Notes: generated by a model not told the origin, from the sequence alone. A stretch of 43,842 nt of DNA from Intrasporangium sp. (GCF_030452765.1 NZ_JAKDLO010000012.1:1-43842); one strand, 5' to 3'; shown: positions 8,207 through 20,349, counted from the first letter of the stretch. A program made the numbers and translations.

Positions 8207-9058
8207 TCAGCGGCCCGCATCGTCGTCACGCCCGCGCAGGTACCGCTCGAACTCGCGCGCGATGGCGTCACCGCTGGCCTCGGGCAGGTCGGCGGTGTCC
8301 TGGGCTTCCTCGAGTGACTGGACGTACTCGGCGACCTCGTCCTCGGTGCGGGCCAGCTCGTCGACACCCCGCTCCCAGGCATGCGCGTCCTCCTCGAGGT
8401 CGCCGTGCGGCACCCGCATCCCGAGCAGCGACTCGACCCGCTTGAGCAGGCTCAGGGTTGCCTTCGGCGACGGCGGACCGCCGGCGTAGTGGGGCACGGC
8501 CGCCCACGCGGACAGCGAAGGGATCGCCAGCTCGCCCGCCATGTGGGTCAACACGCCGACGATCCCGGTCGGGCCCTCGTAGCGGCTCGCCTCGACGTCG
8601 AAGCGCTGCCGGACCGAGTCGTCCTCGGCTGTCGCGGTCACCGGGATCGGTCGGGTGTGCGGCACCTCGGCCAGGAGTGCGCCGATCGTGACGATCGCCT
8701 GCACCCCGAGCTGGTCGGCGAGCTCGAGCAGCTCGACGCAGAAGGCCCGCCACCGGGTGGACGGCTCGATGCCCTGCACGAGCACGACGTCGTGGTCGAA
8801 CCCGGTCTCGGTCGCCACCAGGATCCGTGTCGTCGGCCAGACCAGGACGCGCCGCCCGTCCTCGGTCACGACTCGCGGCCGGTTGACCTGGAAGTCGTAG
8901 TAGTCCTCGGGGTCGAATGCCGCGACGACCTCGGCATCCCATGACTCGGCGAGGTGGCGGACCGTGGCGGTGGCGGCCTCGCCGGCGTCGTTCCATCCCT
9001 CGAAGGCCGCGATCAGGATCGGGTCGTGCAGCTGCGGCAGCTCCTCGAAGTCGAGCAC
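8207..9058 (-). CDS. PAC2 family protein
   Basis: The 283-residue protein belongs to the PAC2 (proteasome assembly chaperone 2-like) family, widespread in actinobacteria including those with 20S proteasomes; Rv2125 next to metH is the mycobacterial counterpart. Recognisable segments are ILIAAFEGWNDAGEAAT near the N-terminus, LVQGIEPSTRWRAF, and IVTIGALLAEVPHTRP in the centre. The C-terminal third is acidic and helical. The GTG start at 9058 is preceded by AAGGAGA; the longer ORF upstream of it looks like non-coding Arg-rich read-through. A TAGGCT box on this strand (9106-9111) is a plausible -10. The bacterial function is not settled; its presence here supports a proteasome-related role only by association. 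Confidence 0.9.
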   Translation of the reverse strand: MLDFEELPQLHDPILIAAFEGWNDAGEAATATVRHLAESWDAEVVAAFDPEDYYDFQVNRPRVVTEDGRRVLVWPTTRILVATETGFDHDVVLVQGIEPSTRWRAFCVELLELADQLGVQAIVTIGALLAEVPHTRPIPVTATAEDDSVRQRFDVEASRYEGPTGIVGVLTHMAGELAIPSLSAWAAVPHYAGGPPSPKATLSLLKRVESLLGMRVPHGDLEEDAHAWERGVDELARTEDEVAEYVQSLEEAQDTADLPEASGDAIAREFERYLRGRDDDAGR

Positions 9059-9105
9059 CTGGTCTCCTTGACGGCGGTCGTGGCCGGCGCGTCGACCACG
9101 TCTCC

Positions 9106-9215
9106 AGCCTATGCCGGTCCGCACCGCTGAGCCGGGCGCGGCGGGCGTGTCACGTCCGAGTCGCCCACGCGGGTTCACGGTCGGCCACGGGCCCGCACGG
9201 GAGGTTTCGTAGAAT
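9106..9215. promoter_or_regulatory. divergent promoter region PAC2 / metH
   Basis: The gap between the PAC2 gene and metH has a minus-strand TAGGCT (plus-strand AGCCTA, 9106-9111) facing PAC2 and a plus-strand TAGAAT (9210-9215) facing metH. From the second box the metH leader would be about 48 nt, ending in GAGAGGAG. That leader is too short for a cobalamin or SAM riboswitch, and I see none in the gap. The -35 elements are weak. Confidence 0.45.
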
Positions 9216-9269
9216 CAGGCGTCCCCCCCGTCCTCACCCGCTGTGCCAGCAGCCCAGAGAGGAGCTCCG

Positions 9270-13055
<3,786 letters not shown>

Positions 13056-13057
13056 CC

Positions 13058-13747
13058 GTGGGCACCCAGGGCCTCCCGTCCGCCGTGCTGTGGGACATGG
13101 ACGGCACCCTCGTCGACACCGAGCCGTACTGGATGCGTGCCGAACATGAGCTCGTCGCCGAGTACGGCGGTGTCTGGACCGACGAGGACGCCGCGTCGCT
13201 CGTCGGCAACGCTCTCGAGGTGTCGGCCGGGATGATCCTGCAACGGACCGGGCTACGGCTCACCGTCTCCGATGTGGTCCACGCCCTGCTCGCCCGGGTC
13301 ATCGAGCAGGTCCGCGTCACGGTGCCGTGGCGACCGGGTGCCCGGGAGCTGCTCGAGGACCTGGGCCGGGCCGGAGTGCCCTCGGTCCTGGTCACGATGT
13401 CGTGGCGGTCACTCGCTGACACGGTCGTCGGCCGGCTTCCGACCGGGTCCTTCCGCGGCATGGTGACGGGCGACCAGGTGCATCGAGGCAAGCCCGACCC
13501 CGAGGCCTACCTGACCGCCGCCCGCCTGCTCGACGTGCCGCCGGCGGCCTGTGTCGCGCTCGAGGACTCACCCTCCGGCGTCCGCTCGGCTACGGCAGCG
13601 GGCGTGCCCACCCTGGCTATTCCCCATGTGGTGCCGGTGCCGCAGGTGGTAGGGGCGGTGCAGATCCCCACACTGGCGGGCGTGGGCCCGGCGGACCTGC
13701 TCACCCTTCTCGACGGCGCGACCCCGGGCCGGACGCCGGCTCGGTGA
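13058..13747 (+). CDS. HAD superfamily phosphatase, beta-phosphoglucomutase-like
   Basis: The 229-residue protein has motif I WDMDGTLVDTEP with nucleophile Asp14 and acid Asp16, motif II LVTMSW, the Lys of motif III in GDQVHRGKPDPE, and motif IV ALEDSPSGVRSA. The helical cap lies between motifs I and II, as in the subclass I phosphatases (phosphoglycolate phosphatase or beta-phosphoglucomutase type). The substrate cannot be deduced. GTG 13058 is used because the fold begins there and the stop of metH is 2 nt upstream; the longer track ORF lies inside metH. It is probably translated from the metH mRNA. HAD genes next to metH are common in actinobacteria. Confidence 0.88.
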   Translation: MGTQGLPSAVLWDMDGTLVDTEPYWMRAEHELVAEYGGVWTDEDAASLVGNALEVSAGMILQRTGLRLTVSDVVHALLARVIEQVRVTVPWRPGARELLEDLGRAGVPSVLVTMSWRSLADTVVGRLPTGSFRGMVTGDQVHRGKPDPEAYLTAARLLDVPPAACVALEDSPSGVRSATAAGVPTLAIPHVVPVPQVVGAVQIPTLAGVGPADLLTLLDGATPGRTPAR

Positions 13748-13784
13748 GTGCCGGGTCCGCCGCCCGGACAGGCCGCCACGTGGT

Positions 13785-13822
13785 GTCCCGGCCGTCCTGG
13801 CCGGGCCCGAGCCCGCCGGGAC
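13785..13822. terminator. candidate hairpin in the convergent HAD / RecB-like gap
   Basis: GTCCCGG (13785-13791) and CCGGGAC (13816-13822) can pair with a G/C-rich loop that may pair further inside. It occupies the 77-base gap between two convergent genes. There is no U-tract, so this is a weak call. Confidence 0.35.
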
Positions 13823-13824
13823 GG

Positions 13825-14694
13825 TCAGCCAGCGCTCTCGAGCGCGCCCGAGTCAGCCGGGTCGAGGGCGCGGGTTGCGGCATCGTCGGGCAGCGGTGGC
13901 GGGGTGCCGCCCCAAGCCGGGCAGATCGCCCGATACTCGCACCAGTCGCAGAGCCGGCCCGGGCTCGGTTGCCAGTCGCCGGTCCGGGCGGCGTGCTCGA
14001 TCGCGGCCCACAGGGCGCGGATCTTGCGCTCCACGCCCGCCAGATCCTGCTCGTCGGGGACATGGCGGAGCACTTCGCCGTTGCCGAGATAGACCAGCTG
14101 GAGCATCCTCGGGATCTCGCCGCGCTGCCTCCACAGGACGAGCGCGTAGAACTTCATCTGGAAGAGGGCCTTGGCCTCGAACCGCTCGGACGGGGACCTG
14201 CCGGTCTTGTAGTCGACCACGCGCATGGCGCCGTCGGGTGCCAGGTCGAGCCGGTCGACGTATCCGCGCAGCACGAGGCCGTCGAGGTCGGTCTCGACGT
14301 ACAGCTCTCGCTCGGCCGGCTCGAGCCGGGTGGGGTCCTCCAGGCCGAACCAGGTCTGCAGGAGCGCGCCTGCCCCACCGAACCAGTCGCCGGAGTGGGC
14401 GCGTGACGCGCTTGCCGAGTTGCTGCCCCCACCGTGCTCGACGAGCAGGTCGGCCAGATCGGGCTCCTCGAGCACGAGCCGTCGCCACTGCCCCGGGACG
14501 AGGCCCAGGGCTGCCTCCAGGGTGCGCTCGGCTCTCGGCAGGTCGAAGAGCCGCTCGAGCACCGCGTGCACCAAGGTGCCCCGGGCCGCTGCCACCGTCG
14601 GCGGCGAGGGGAGCCGGTCGATGACGCGGAAGCGGTAGCGCATCGGACAGGCCATGAAGTCCGACGCCCGGCTGGGTGACAGGGCTGCGACCAT
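13825..14694 (-). CDS. RecB family exonuclease, PD-(D/E)XK type with Fe-S cysteines
   Basis: The 289-residue protein is a stand-alone RecB/Cas4-like nuclease (Rv2119 type). It starts ALSPSRASDFMACPMRYRF with Cys16, has RGTLVHAVLERLF (metal-binding His), the core VVDYKTG with the Asp and Lys of the nuclease motif, and ends with CDWCEYRAIC. The last three cysteines plus Cys16 form the four-cysteine pattern that holds an iron-sulfur cluster in AddB/Cas4 relatives. It probably acts as a single-strand exonuclease in DNA repair. I use ATG 14694; the 14775 start in the track would leave only 2 nt to the divergent M50 gene and adds an unconserved stretch. Confidence 0.88.
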   Translation of the reverse strand: MVAALSPSRASDFMACPMRYRFRVIDRLPSPPTVAAARGTLVHAVLERLFDLPRAERTLEAALGLVPGQWRRLVLEEPDLADLLVEHGGGSNSASASRAHSGDWFGGAGALLQTWFGLEDPTRLEPAERELYVETDLDGLVLRGYVDRLDLAPDGAMRVVDYKTGRSPSERFEAKALFQMKFYALVLWRQRGEIPRMLQLVYLGNGEVLRHVPDEQDLAGVERKIRALWAAIEHAARTGDWQPSPGRLCDWCEYRAICPAWGGTPPPLPDDAATRALDPADSGALESAG

Positions 14695-14777
14695 GCGCCG
14701 ACTGTACGACCCGGCAACGACAGTGCCGCTCCGTTGCTCGGTGTGTTCGTCCCAGCCGGTGTCGTAGTGTCCCACTC

Positions 14778-15935
14778 ATGACCACACCGCCCGGCGCGTC
14801 CCGTTCGCCGCACGGCTGGCGGATGGGATCGCTCGGCGGCACCCCGGTCTACCTGGGCCGGTCCTGGCCGATCATCGCGGTCGTCATCGTCGTGCTGTTC
14901 GGGCCCCGACTCGGTGACGTGGGTCGCGGTCCCGCCTACGGTTACCTCGTCGCGCTCGGCTACGCCGTGCTGCTGCTCGTCTCGGTCCTCGTCCACGAGG
15001 CGGCCCACGCGCTGGCCGCCCGGTGGAGCGGCCACCCGGTCGACCGCATCGTCGCCGACGTGTGGGGCGGGCACACCGTGTACGACGCGACGCGCTCGCA
15101 CCCGGGCGCGACCGCCGTCATCGCCGTTGTCGGTCCGCTCGCGAACCTGGCTCTGGCCGCCCTCGGGTACGTCCTGCTGCCCTTGGTCAGGGGCGACACC
15201 GCGCAGCTGCTCGTCGGGGTGGTCACCTGGGCGAACCTGCTCGTGGGCCTGTTCAACCTCCTTCCCGGCCTACCCCTCGACGGTGGACAGATCGTCAGCG
15301 CCCTCGTCTGGAAGGTGACCGGCCGCAAGGGCACCGGGCTCGTGGCGGCAGGGTGGCTCGGGCGGGTGCTCGCCGTGGGGGGCGTGGCCTACCTCGTCGG
15401 CGTGCCCCTCGCGCAGGGGCGTCAGCCCGACCTCACGACCCTCCTGTGGGCCGCCCTGATCGCCTTCTTCCTCTGGAAGGGTGCCTCCGACGCGATCCGC
15501 TCCGGCCACATCCACGAGGCCACGGCGGGCCCGGTCGACCCGGTCCTCGACCCCGCCGTGCTCGTGCCGACGTCGAGCACGGTCGCGCAGGCGGTCGCGA
15601 CCGCGTCGGCGGGCGGACGACCCGTCGTCATCATCGGTACCGACAGCGCCGGCTGGCCCGTGGGAGTCGTACCGGGCTCGGCGCTCGCCGACATCCCGGA
15701 GTCACGACGCGGCACGACGAGCCTGTCCGCCGCCCTGCAGCCCGAGCAGCGCGACTGGGTCGTGGCCCTCCCGCCCGAGGCCGTGCTCACCGACCTCGTG
15801 CGGGCGATGGGGGAGCGGTCCCTCTCGATCGCCGTCGTGATCGACGAGCCGACCAGAGGCGTGCGGGGCGTCGCGCGCGCCGAGCGGGTGAACGAGGTCG
15901 TGGGCGCGGAGCTCGCCCGGCGCGGCCACCGCTGA
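14778..15935 (+). CDS. M50 family site-2 membrane metalloprotease with C-terminal CBS domains
   Basis: The 385-residue intramembrane protease has the zinc motif HEAAH at residues 73-77, inside a membrane helix, and the distal metal motif GLPLDGG near residue 160. About six hydrophobic segments occupy residues 30-255. Residues 270-385 look like a CBS pair (EATAGPVDPVLDPA..., then AALQPEQRDWVVALPP), which may sense a nucleotide. Such proteases cut membrane-bound regulators; the target is unknown. ATG 14778 has TAGTGT at 14765-14770, 7 nt upstream, suggesting a leaderless mRNA; the track start lies inside the divergent nuclease gene. It neighbours trmI, as in many actinobacteria. Confidence 0.9.
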   Translation: MTTPPGASRSPHGWRMGSLGGTPVYLGRSWPIIAVVIVVLFGPRLGDVGRGPAYGYLVALGYAVLLLVSVLVHEAAHALAARWSGHPVDRIVADVWGGHTVYDATRSHPGATAVIAVVGPLANLALAALGYVLLPLVRGDTAQLLVGVVTWANLLVGLFNLLPGLPLDGGQIVSALVWKVTGRKGTGLVAAGWLGRVLAVGGVAYLVGVPLAQGRQPDLTTLLWAALIAFFLWKGASDAIRSGHIHEATAGPVDPVLDPAVLVPTSSTVAQAVATASAGGRPVVIIGTDSAGWPVGVVPGSALADIPESRRGTTSLSAALQPEQRDWVVALPPEAVLTDLVRAMGERSLSIAVVIDEPTRGVRGVARAERVNEVVGAELARRGHR

Positions 15936-15978
15936 GCGAGTCCATGGCGAGACACGGCGACACCTAGACTGTCCTGCC

Positions 15979-17046
15979 ATGACGAGCCCGGCATCGCCCG
16001 CCCCCGACGAGCAGTCTCGCCACCGGCGCGGCGTGTTCGAGGTGGGCGAGCGGGTCCAGCTGACCGACCCCAAGGGGCGTCTGCACACGATCACCCTCGA
16101 ACCGGGTCGTGAGTTCCACACGCACCGGGGCTACCTGCGTCACGACGACCTCGTCGGCCGGCCCGACGGGTCGGTCCTCAGCAACACGGCGGGCGTCGAG
16201 TACCTCGCCCTGCGCCCCCTGCTGGCCGACTACGTCATGTCGATGCCACGCGGCGCCGCGGTCGTCTACCCCAAGGACGCCGGCCAGATCGTCCAGATGG
16301 CCGACATCTTCCCCGGCGCGGTCGTCGTCGAGGCAGGAGTCGGGTCGGGGGCGCTGTCCATGTCCCTGCTCCGGGCGGTCGGTGCCTCCGGTCGGCTGTA
16401 CAGCTTCGAGCGGCGCGAGGACTTCGCGGAGATCGCCCGGGCCAACGCCCGGGCCTTCTTCGGCGCAGACCACCCCGCCTGGTCGGTGCAGGTCGGCGAC
16501 CTCGTCGACCGGCTCGCCGAGCACCTCGACCCCGGCACCGTCGACCGCGTCGTACTCGACATGCTCGCGCCGTGGGAGTGCCTCGAGGCCGTCGGGAATG
16601 TACTCACCCCCGGCGGGGTACTCATCTGTTATGTCGCAACGACGACCCAGCTCAGCAGGGTGGCCGAGGGGATCCGCGCCCACGGCGGGTTCACCGAGCC
16701 GAGCGCCTGGGAGTCGATCGTGCGCGGCTGGCACCTCGAGGGCCTGGCCGTCCGGCCGGAACACCGGATGCACGGTCACACCGGCTTCCTCATCACGACC
16801 CGGCGGCTGGCTCCGGGCGTCACCCCGCCGCAGCGCACGCGCCGTCCCGCCAAGGGCTCGCGCGCAGACTGTGCCGGTACCGCCGCCGGAGCCGCCGGTA
16901 CCGCCGGAGCCAGTACCCCCGAAACCGCCGGCACCCCCGACCCCGACGCCACCGAGTGGACCCCGCAGGCTCTCGGCGAGCGGGTCAAGTCCGACAAACG
17001 GATTCGACGTCTGCGACGTTCGCTCACTGGAACATCCGACGGATAG
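15979..17046 (+). CDS. trmI: tRNA (adenine-58-N1)-methyltransferase TrmI
   Basis: TrmI methylates N1 of A58 in the T-loop of tRNA using SAM. The 355-residue protein has the small N-terminal beta domain (1-95) with GYLRHDDLVGRPDGS, then a Rossmann domain with the SAM motif EAGVGSG at 118-124 and VLDMLAPWE. It is longer than usual (about 280): residues 280-325 are a low-complexity Ala/Gly/Thr/Pro linker followed by a basic tail. ATG 15979 has TAGACT at 15965-15970, 8 nt upstream, so the mRNA is probably leaderless. It stands directly before mpa, the same order as Rv2118c-Rv2115c. Confidence 0.94.
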   Translation: MTSPASPAPDEQSRHRRGVFEVGERVQLTDPKGRLHTITLEPGREFHTHRGYLRHDDLVGRPDGSVLSNTAGVEYLALRPLLADYVMSMPRGAAVVYPKDAGQIVQMADIFPGAVVVEAGVGSGALSMSLLRAVGASGRLYSFERREDFAEIARANARAFFGADHPAWSVQVGDLVDRLAEHLDPGTVDRVVLDMLAPWECLEAVGNVLTPGGVLICYVATTTQLSRVAEGIRAHGGFTEPSAWESIVRGWHLEGLAVRPEHRMHGHTGFLITTRRLAPGVTPPQRTRRPAKGSRADCAGTAAGAAGTAGASTPETAGTPDPDATEWTPQALGERVKSDKRIRRLRRSLTGTSDG

Positions 17047-17060
17047 ACCGGATTCCGAGT

Positions 17061-17098
17061 TACTGTCGAAGGGTCAGGTATCGCGGACGAGGAGGCCG
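17061..17098 (+). promoter_or_regulatory. probable mpa promoter and ribosome site
   Basis: TACTGT at 17061-17066 fits a -10 box and GAGGAGG lies just before the mpa ATG at 17101. Transcription would start near 17073, giving a leader of about 28 nt. No convincing -35 is seen. Confidence 0.4.
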
Positions 17099-17100
17099 AC

Positions 17101-18849
17101 ATGACCGACGAGACCCGTGGGATGCCACCACCCGGCGGCGCGCCGGGCGACCGTGACCGGGAGGCCCTGCAGTCGGAGATCCACGGCCTTCACCGTGCCT
17201 CCTCGGCATCCGAGCGCGCCCGCGAGCTGGAGGCACGCCTCAGCCATCTGCAGACCTCCCTGACCACCCTGTCCACCCAGAACGAGCGCCTCGTGCGCAC
17301 GCTGAAGGAGGCTCGCGAGCAGATCGTCACGCTCAAGAAGGAGGTCGACCGGCTCGCCCAGCCGCCGAGCACCTTCGGGCTCATCGTGGACGCCGACGAG
17401 GAAGGCACGGCCGACATCCTCACCGGTGGTCGCAAGATGCGGGTCGCGGTGAGCCCGTCGGTCGACGCCAAGGAGCTCGGCCCCGGCCGAGAGGTCATGC
17501 TCAACGAGGCCCTCAACGTCGTGGCAGTGCACGGCTACGAGCGTGTCGGCGAGGTCGTGACGATCAAGGAGAAGCTGTCCGACGGTCGCCTCGTCGTGGT
17601 CACGCACGGTGACGAGGAGCGCGTCTGCCGCCCAGCCGAGACGCTGCGCAACGAGCACATCCGGGTCGGCGACGCGCTGACCCTCGACCCGCGCAGCAAC
17701 TTCGTCTACGAGGTCATCCCCAAGCTCGAGGTCGAGGAGCTCGTCCTCGAGGAGGTGCCCGACGTCGCCTACGACGACATCGGTGGCCTGGTCGGGCAGA
17801 TCGAGCAGATCCGAGACGCGGTCGAGCTGCCGTTCATGCATCCGGAGCTGTTCCGCGAGCACGCCCTCAAGCCCCCGAAGGGCGTCCTGCTCTACGGTCC
17901 CCCCGGCTGCGGCAAGACCCTGATCGCCAAGGCCGTCGCTGCGTCCCTGGCGCGCCAGATCGCCGAGCGGGAGGGCGCCGACCCGACCGAGCGCAAGAGC
18001 TACTTTCTCAACATCAAGGGCCCGGAGCTGCTCAACAAGTATGTCGGCGAGACCGAGCGGCACATCCGGCTGATCTTCCAGCGGGCCCGCGAGAAGGCGT
18101 CCGAGGGCACGCCCGTCGTCGTCTTCTTCGACGAGATGGACTCGCTGTTCCGCACCCGCGGCTCGGGTATCTCGAGCGACGTGGAGACGACGATCGTGCC
18201 CCAGCTGCTCGCCGAGATCGACGGGGTCGAGCGGCTCGACAACGTCATCGTCATCGGTGCCTCCAACCGCGAGGACATGATCGACCCGGCGATCCTGCGG
18301 CCCGGCCGGCTCGATGCCAAGATCAAGATCGAGCGCCCCGACGCCGAGGCCGCCCGCGACATCTTCACCAAGTACCTCACGATCGACCTGCCGCTGCACG
18401 ACCACGACCTGACCGAGCATCACGGTGACCGCGCGGCGACGGTCGAGGACATGATCACCGCCGCGGTCGAGCGGATGTACTCCGAGGTCGAGGACAACCG
18501 CTTCCTCGAGGTCACCTACTCCGGTGGCGACAAGGAGATCCTCTACTTCAAGGACTTCAACTCCGGCGCGATGATCCAGAACATCGTCGACCGCGCCAAG
18601 AAGCTCGCGATCAAGGAGTACCTCACGACGGGCCAGAAGGGCATCCGCGTCGAGCACGTCCTGGCCAGCTGCCTGGACGAGTTCAAGGAGAACGAAGACC
18701 TGCCCAACACGACCAACCCCGACGACTGGGCGCGGATCTCGGGCAAGAAGGGCGAGCGCATCGTCTACATCCGCACGCTCATCAAGGGCAAGGACGGCAG
18801 CTCGCCGGGCCGGACCATCGCGACGGCCAACACCGGCCAGTACCTCTGA
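17101..18849 (+). CDS. mpa: proteasome-activating AAA ATPase Mpa/ARC
   Basis: This ring ATPase recognises pupylated proteins, unfolds them and feeds them into the 20S core. The 582-residue protein has an N-terminal coiled coil (about 20-80) that binds Pup, two OB-fold domains (about 80-225), and one AAA domain with Walker A GPPGCGKT (266-273), Walker B VFFDEMDS (Asp344, Glu345), sensor GASNRED and arginine-finger segment [11 protein letters not shown]. It ends GQYL, the tyrosine tail that docks on the proteasome alpha ring. GAGGAGG precedes ATG 17101. It is convergent with the DUF3054 gene, and the gene ends are bracketed by a long inverted repeat. Confidence 0.97.
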   Translation: MTDETRGMPPPGGAPGDRDREALQSEIHGLHRASSASERARELEARLSHLQTSLTTLSTQNERLVRTLKEAREQIVTLKKEVDRLAQPPSTFGLIVDADEEGTADILTGGRKMRVAVSPSVDAKELGPGREVMLNEALNVVAVHGYERVGEVVTIKEKLSDGRLVVVTHGDEERVCRPAETLRNEHIRVGDALTLDPRSNFVYEVIPKLEVEELVLEEVPDVAYDDIGGLVGQIEQIRDAVELPFMHPELFREHALKPPKGVLLYGPPGCGKTLIAKAVAASLARQIAEREGADPTERKSYFLNIKGPELLNKYVGETERHIRLIFQRAREKASEGTPVVVFFDEMDSLFRTRGSGISSDVETTIVPQLLAEIDGVERLDNVIVIGASNREDMIDPAILRPGRLDAKIKIERPDAEAARDIFTKYLTIDLPLHDHDLTEHHGDRAATVEDMITAAVERMYSEVEDNRFLEVTYSGGDKEILYFKDFNSGAMIQNIVDRAKKLAIKEYLTTGQKGIRVEHVLASCLDEFKENEDLPNTTNPDDWARISGKKGERIVYIRTLIKGKDGSSPGRTIATANTGQYL

Positions 18850-18859
18850 CCACGAGCGC

Positions 18860-18923
18860 GTATGCCGCTCAGCGGGCCCCCCGCGAGGGCTCGCGCACCC
18901 GCGCGGTGAGGTGAGCGGCATAC
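18860..18923. repeat. 12-bp perfect inverted repeat at the mpa / DUF3054 gene ends
   Basis: GTATGCCGCTCA (18860-18871) and TGAGCGGCATAC (18912-18923) are exact inverted copies 40 bases apart. The loop holds a second inverted repeat, CGCGAG-GG-CTCGCG. The left arm covers the DUF3054 stop codon and the right arm lies in its last codons, 63-74 bases after the mpa stop. It may act as a bidirectional terminator. The same word occurs at two other intergenic sites in this window. Confidence 0.6.
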
Positions 18924-19291
18924 CTGCTGCGCCGCCACTGCCGCAGTGCCCGCCACCCGATCAGCAGGACGGCGAGGGTGACCGAGGCGACGATCACGAA
19001 GGGCCACTCGGTACCTGCCCCGGTGACGCGGCGCAGCACCATCCCGAGCACGACCGTGGCGAACCAGACGGTGATGCCCGGGCCGACCTGCCGCGGCCAC
19101 TGCCGCCGCAGTGACCGCACGACGCCCCAGCCGACGAACGTCCCGACGAGGAAGGGCCAGGCGGTCAGCACCGCCCCGAGGACCGGCGCGGCCTGCTGGT
19201 GCGAAGCGCGCCCGGCAGCCGCGAACCCGAGGACGAGGAGCACGTCGAGGCCGAGCCACGCGAGCGGCCGGAGCGGAACGGGGCGCTTCAT
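18869..19291 (-). CDS. DUF3054 family membrane protein
   Basis: The 140-residue protein has four hydrophobic segments (about 9-28, 37-57, 70-90, 97-115) and a basic, Arg-rich C-terminus, matching the actinobacterial DUF3054 family. Typical patterns are DVLLVLGFAAAGRASH in helix 1 and TAWPFLVGTFVGW in helix 2. No function is known. Its ATG overlaps the stop of the prs-like gene by 4 bases (ATGA), so the two are translationally coupled. The link with a PRPP-synthetase-like protein is not one I know as conserved. Confidence 0.85.
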   Translation of the reverse strand: MKRPVPLRPLAWLGLDVLLVLGFAAAGRASHQQAAPVLGAVLTAWPFLVGTFVGWGVVRSLRRQWPRQVGPGITVWFATVVLGMVLRRVTGAGTEWPFVIVASVTLAVLLIGWRALRQWRRSRYAAHLTARVREPSRGAR

Positions 19292-20277
19292 ACGGTGGTC
19301 TCGAACGGCAGCTTCGCCTGCGGGGGAGCGTACGTGGGGTCGACCCCCTCGAACAGGGACGAGACCGACCGGCCGTAGTGGATCCGGCTGATCGCCTCGC
19401 CGAAGAGCCGGGCGACCGAGATGGTGCGCAGCTGCGGCCAGTCGGCCGGGCGCGGCACGGTGTCGGTCGTGACGGCCTCGGTGACCCACCCGTGGTCGCG
19501 CAGCCGCTCGACCGCCTTGCCGGTGAACAGGCCGTGCGTGCACACGACCGAGGCTCCGGTGGCGCCCTCGTCGCGCAGCCGGTCGATGAGCTCGACCATC
19601 GAGCCCCCCGTCGCGATCTCGTCGTCGAGGACGATGGCACGCCGCCCCCGCACGTCGCCGACGATCGAGTCGATGATGACGTGGTCGTCGGCGACCCGCC
19701 GCTTGGAGCCGGCCGCGACCGGCAGGCCGAGCAGCCGGGCGAAGAGCGTCGCGACCTTGGCGTTGCCCAGGTCGGGGCTGACCACGATGGCGTCCCGAAG
19801 GTCGGTGTCGCGGAAGTGGTCGGCGAGCACCCCGATCGCGGTGAGGTGGTCGACGGGCAGCCTGAAGAAGCCGTGCACCTGAGGGGCGTGCAGCGCCATG
19901 GTCAGCACCCGGTCGGCACCGGCGGTCCTGATGAGGTCGGCGACGAGGCGACCGCCGAGGGAGATCCGCGATGCGTCCTTCTTGTCCGACCTGGCGTAGG
20001 CGTAGTGGGGCATGACCGCGGTGATCTGCCCGGCGGAGGCGCCCCGCGCGGCGTCGATCATCAGGAGCAGCTCCATGAGGTGCTCCTGGGTCGGTGGGAC
20101 GAGCGGCTGGATGAGGTAGACGTCCTGCTTGCGGCAGTTGGCGAGCAGCTGCGCCTGGAGGCAGTCGTTGCTGAAGCGCTTGATGTCGACGGGGGACAGC
20201 GGCACTCCGAGGTGGTCGCAGATCCGCTCGGCCAGGGCCGGGTGGGCCGAGCCGCTGAAGACGACGACGTCGTTCAC
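19288..20277 (-). CDS. PRPP-synthetase-like protein, divergent at active-site positions
   Basis: The 329-residue product aligns end to end with ribose-phosphate pyrophosphokinase, with the two phosphoribosyltransferase-type domains and the catalytic loop SKRR retained. Compared with E. coli Prs, several key positions differ. The adenine-binding F-S-D-G-E reads FSNDC (35-39); YARQD is YARSD (94-98); the metal-binding DLH is ALH (128-130, so Asp128 is Ala); and DDMIDTGGT reads DDEIATGGS. It may be a paralogue with altered substrate, an inactive regulator, or a distinct PRS class. GTG 20277 is preceded by GAGAGG; the longer track ORF is antisense to dop. It is head-to-head with dop. Confidence 0.8.
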   Translation of the reverse strand: MNDVVVFSGSAHPALAERICDHLGVPLSPVDIKRFSNDCLQAQLLANCRKQDVYLIQPLVPPTQEHLMELLLMIDAARGASAGQITAVMPHYAYARSDKKDASRISLGGRLVADLIRTAGADRVLTMALHAPQVHGFFRLPVDHLTAIGVLADHFRDTDLRDAIVVSPDLGNAKVATLFARLLGLPVAAGSKRRVADDHVIIDSIVGDVRGRRAIVLDDEIATGGSMVELIDRLRDEGATGASVVCTHGLFTGKAVERLRDHGWVTEAVTTDTVPRPADWPQLRTISVARLFGEAISRIHYGRSVSSLFEGVDPTYAPPQAKLPFETTV

Positions 20278-20308
20278 CGCAGGGATCCTCTCGACGGGGA
20301 CGGGGCCG

Positions 20309-20342
20309 AGCCTACTGGAGTCGGCGGCGGTGCGGTTATCGT
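20309..20342. promoter_or_regulatory. divergent prs-like / dop promoters
   Basis: The 72-bp gap has a minus-strand TAGGCT (plus-strand AGCCTA, 20309-20314) for the prs-like gene, with a leader of about 25 nt carrying GAGAGG. A plus-strand TATCGT (20337-20342) lies 7 nt before the dop ATG, implying a leaderless dop mRNA. The two -10 boxes are only 22 bp apart, so the -35 regions overlap. Confidence 0.5.
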
Positions 20343-20349
20343 CGTGGAC

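Noticed and set aside
9178-9269. Cobalamin or SAM riboswitch before metH
   Set aside because: The probable leader is about 48 nt and no B12-box-like or SAM-box-like sequence is visible.
17074-18921. 615-residue minus-strand ORF opposite mpa
   Set aside because: Its residues mirror the mpa codons and show no family features; mpa is certain from Walker motifs.
19111-20349. Long N-terminal extension of dop in the track ORF
   Set aside because: It is antisense to the prs-like and DUF3054 genes and unlike any Dop N-terminus.
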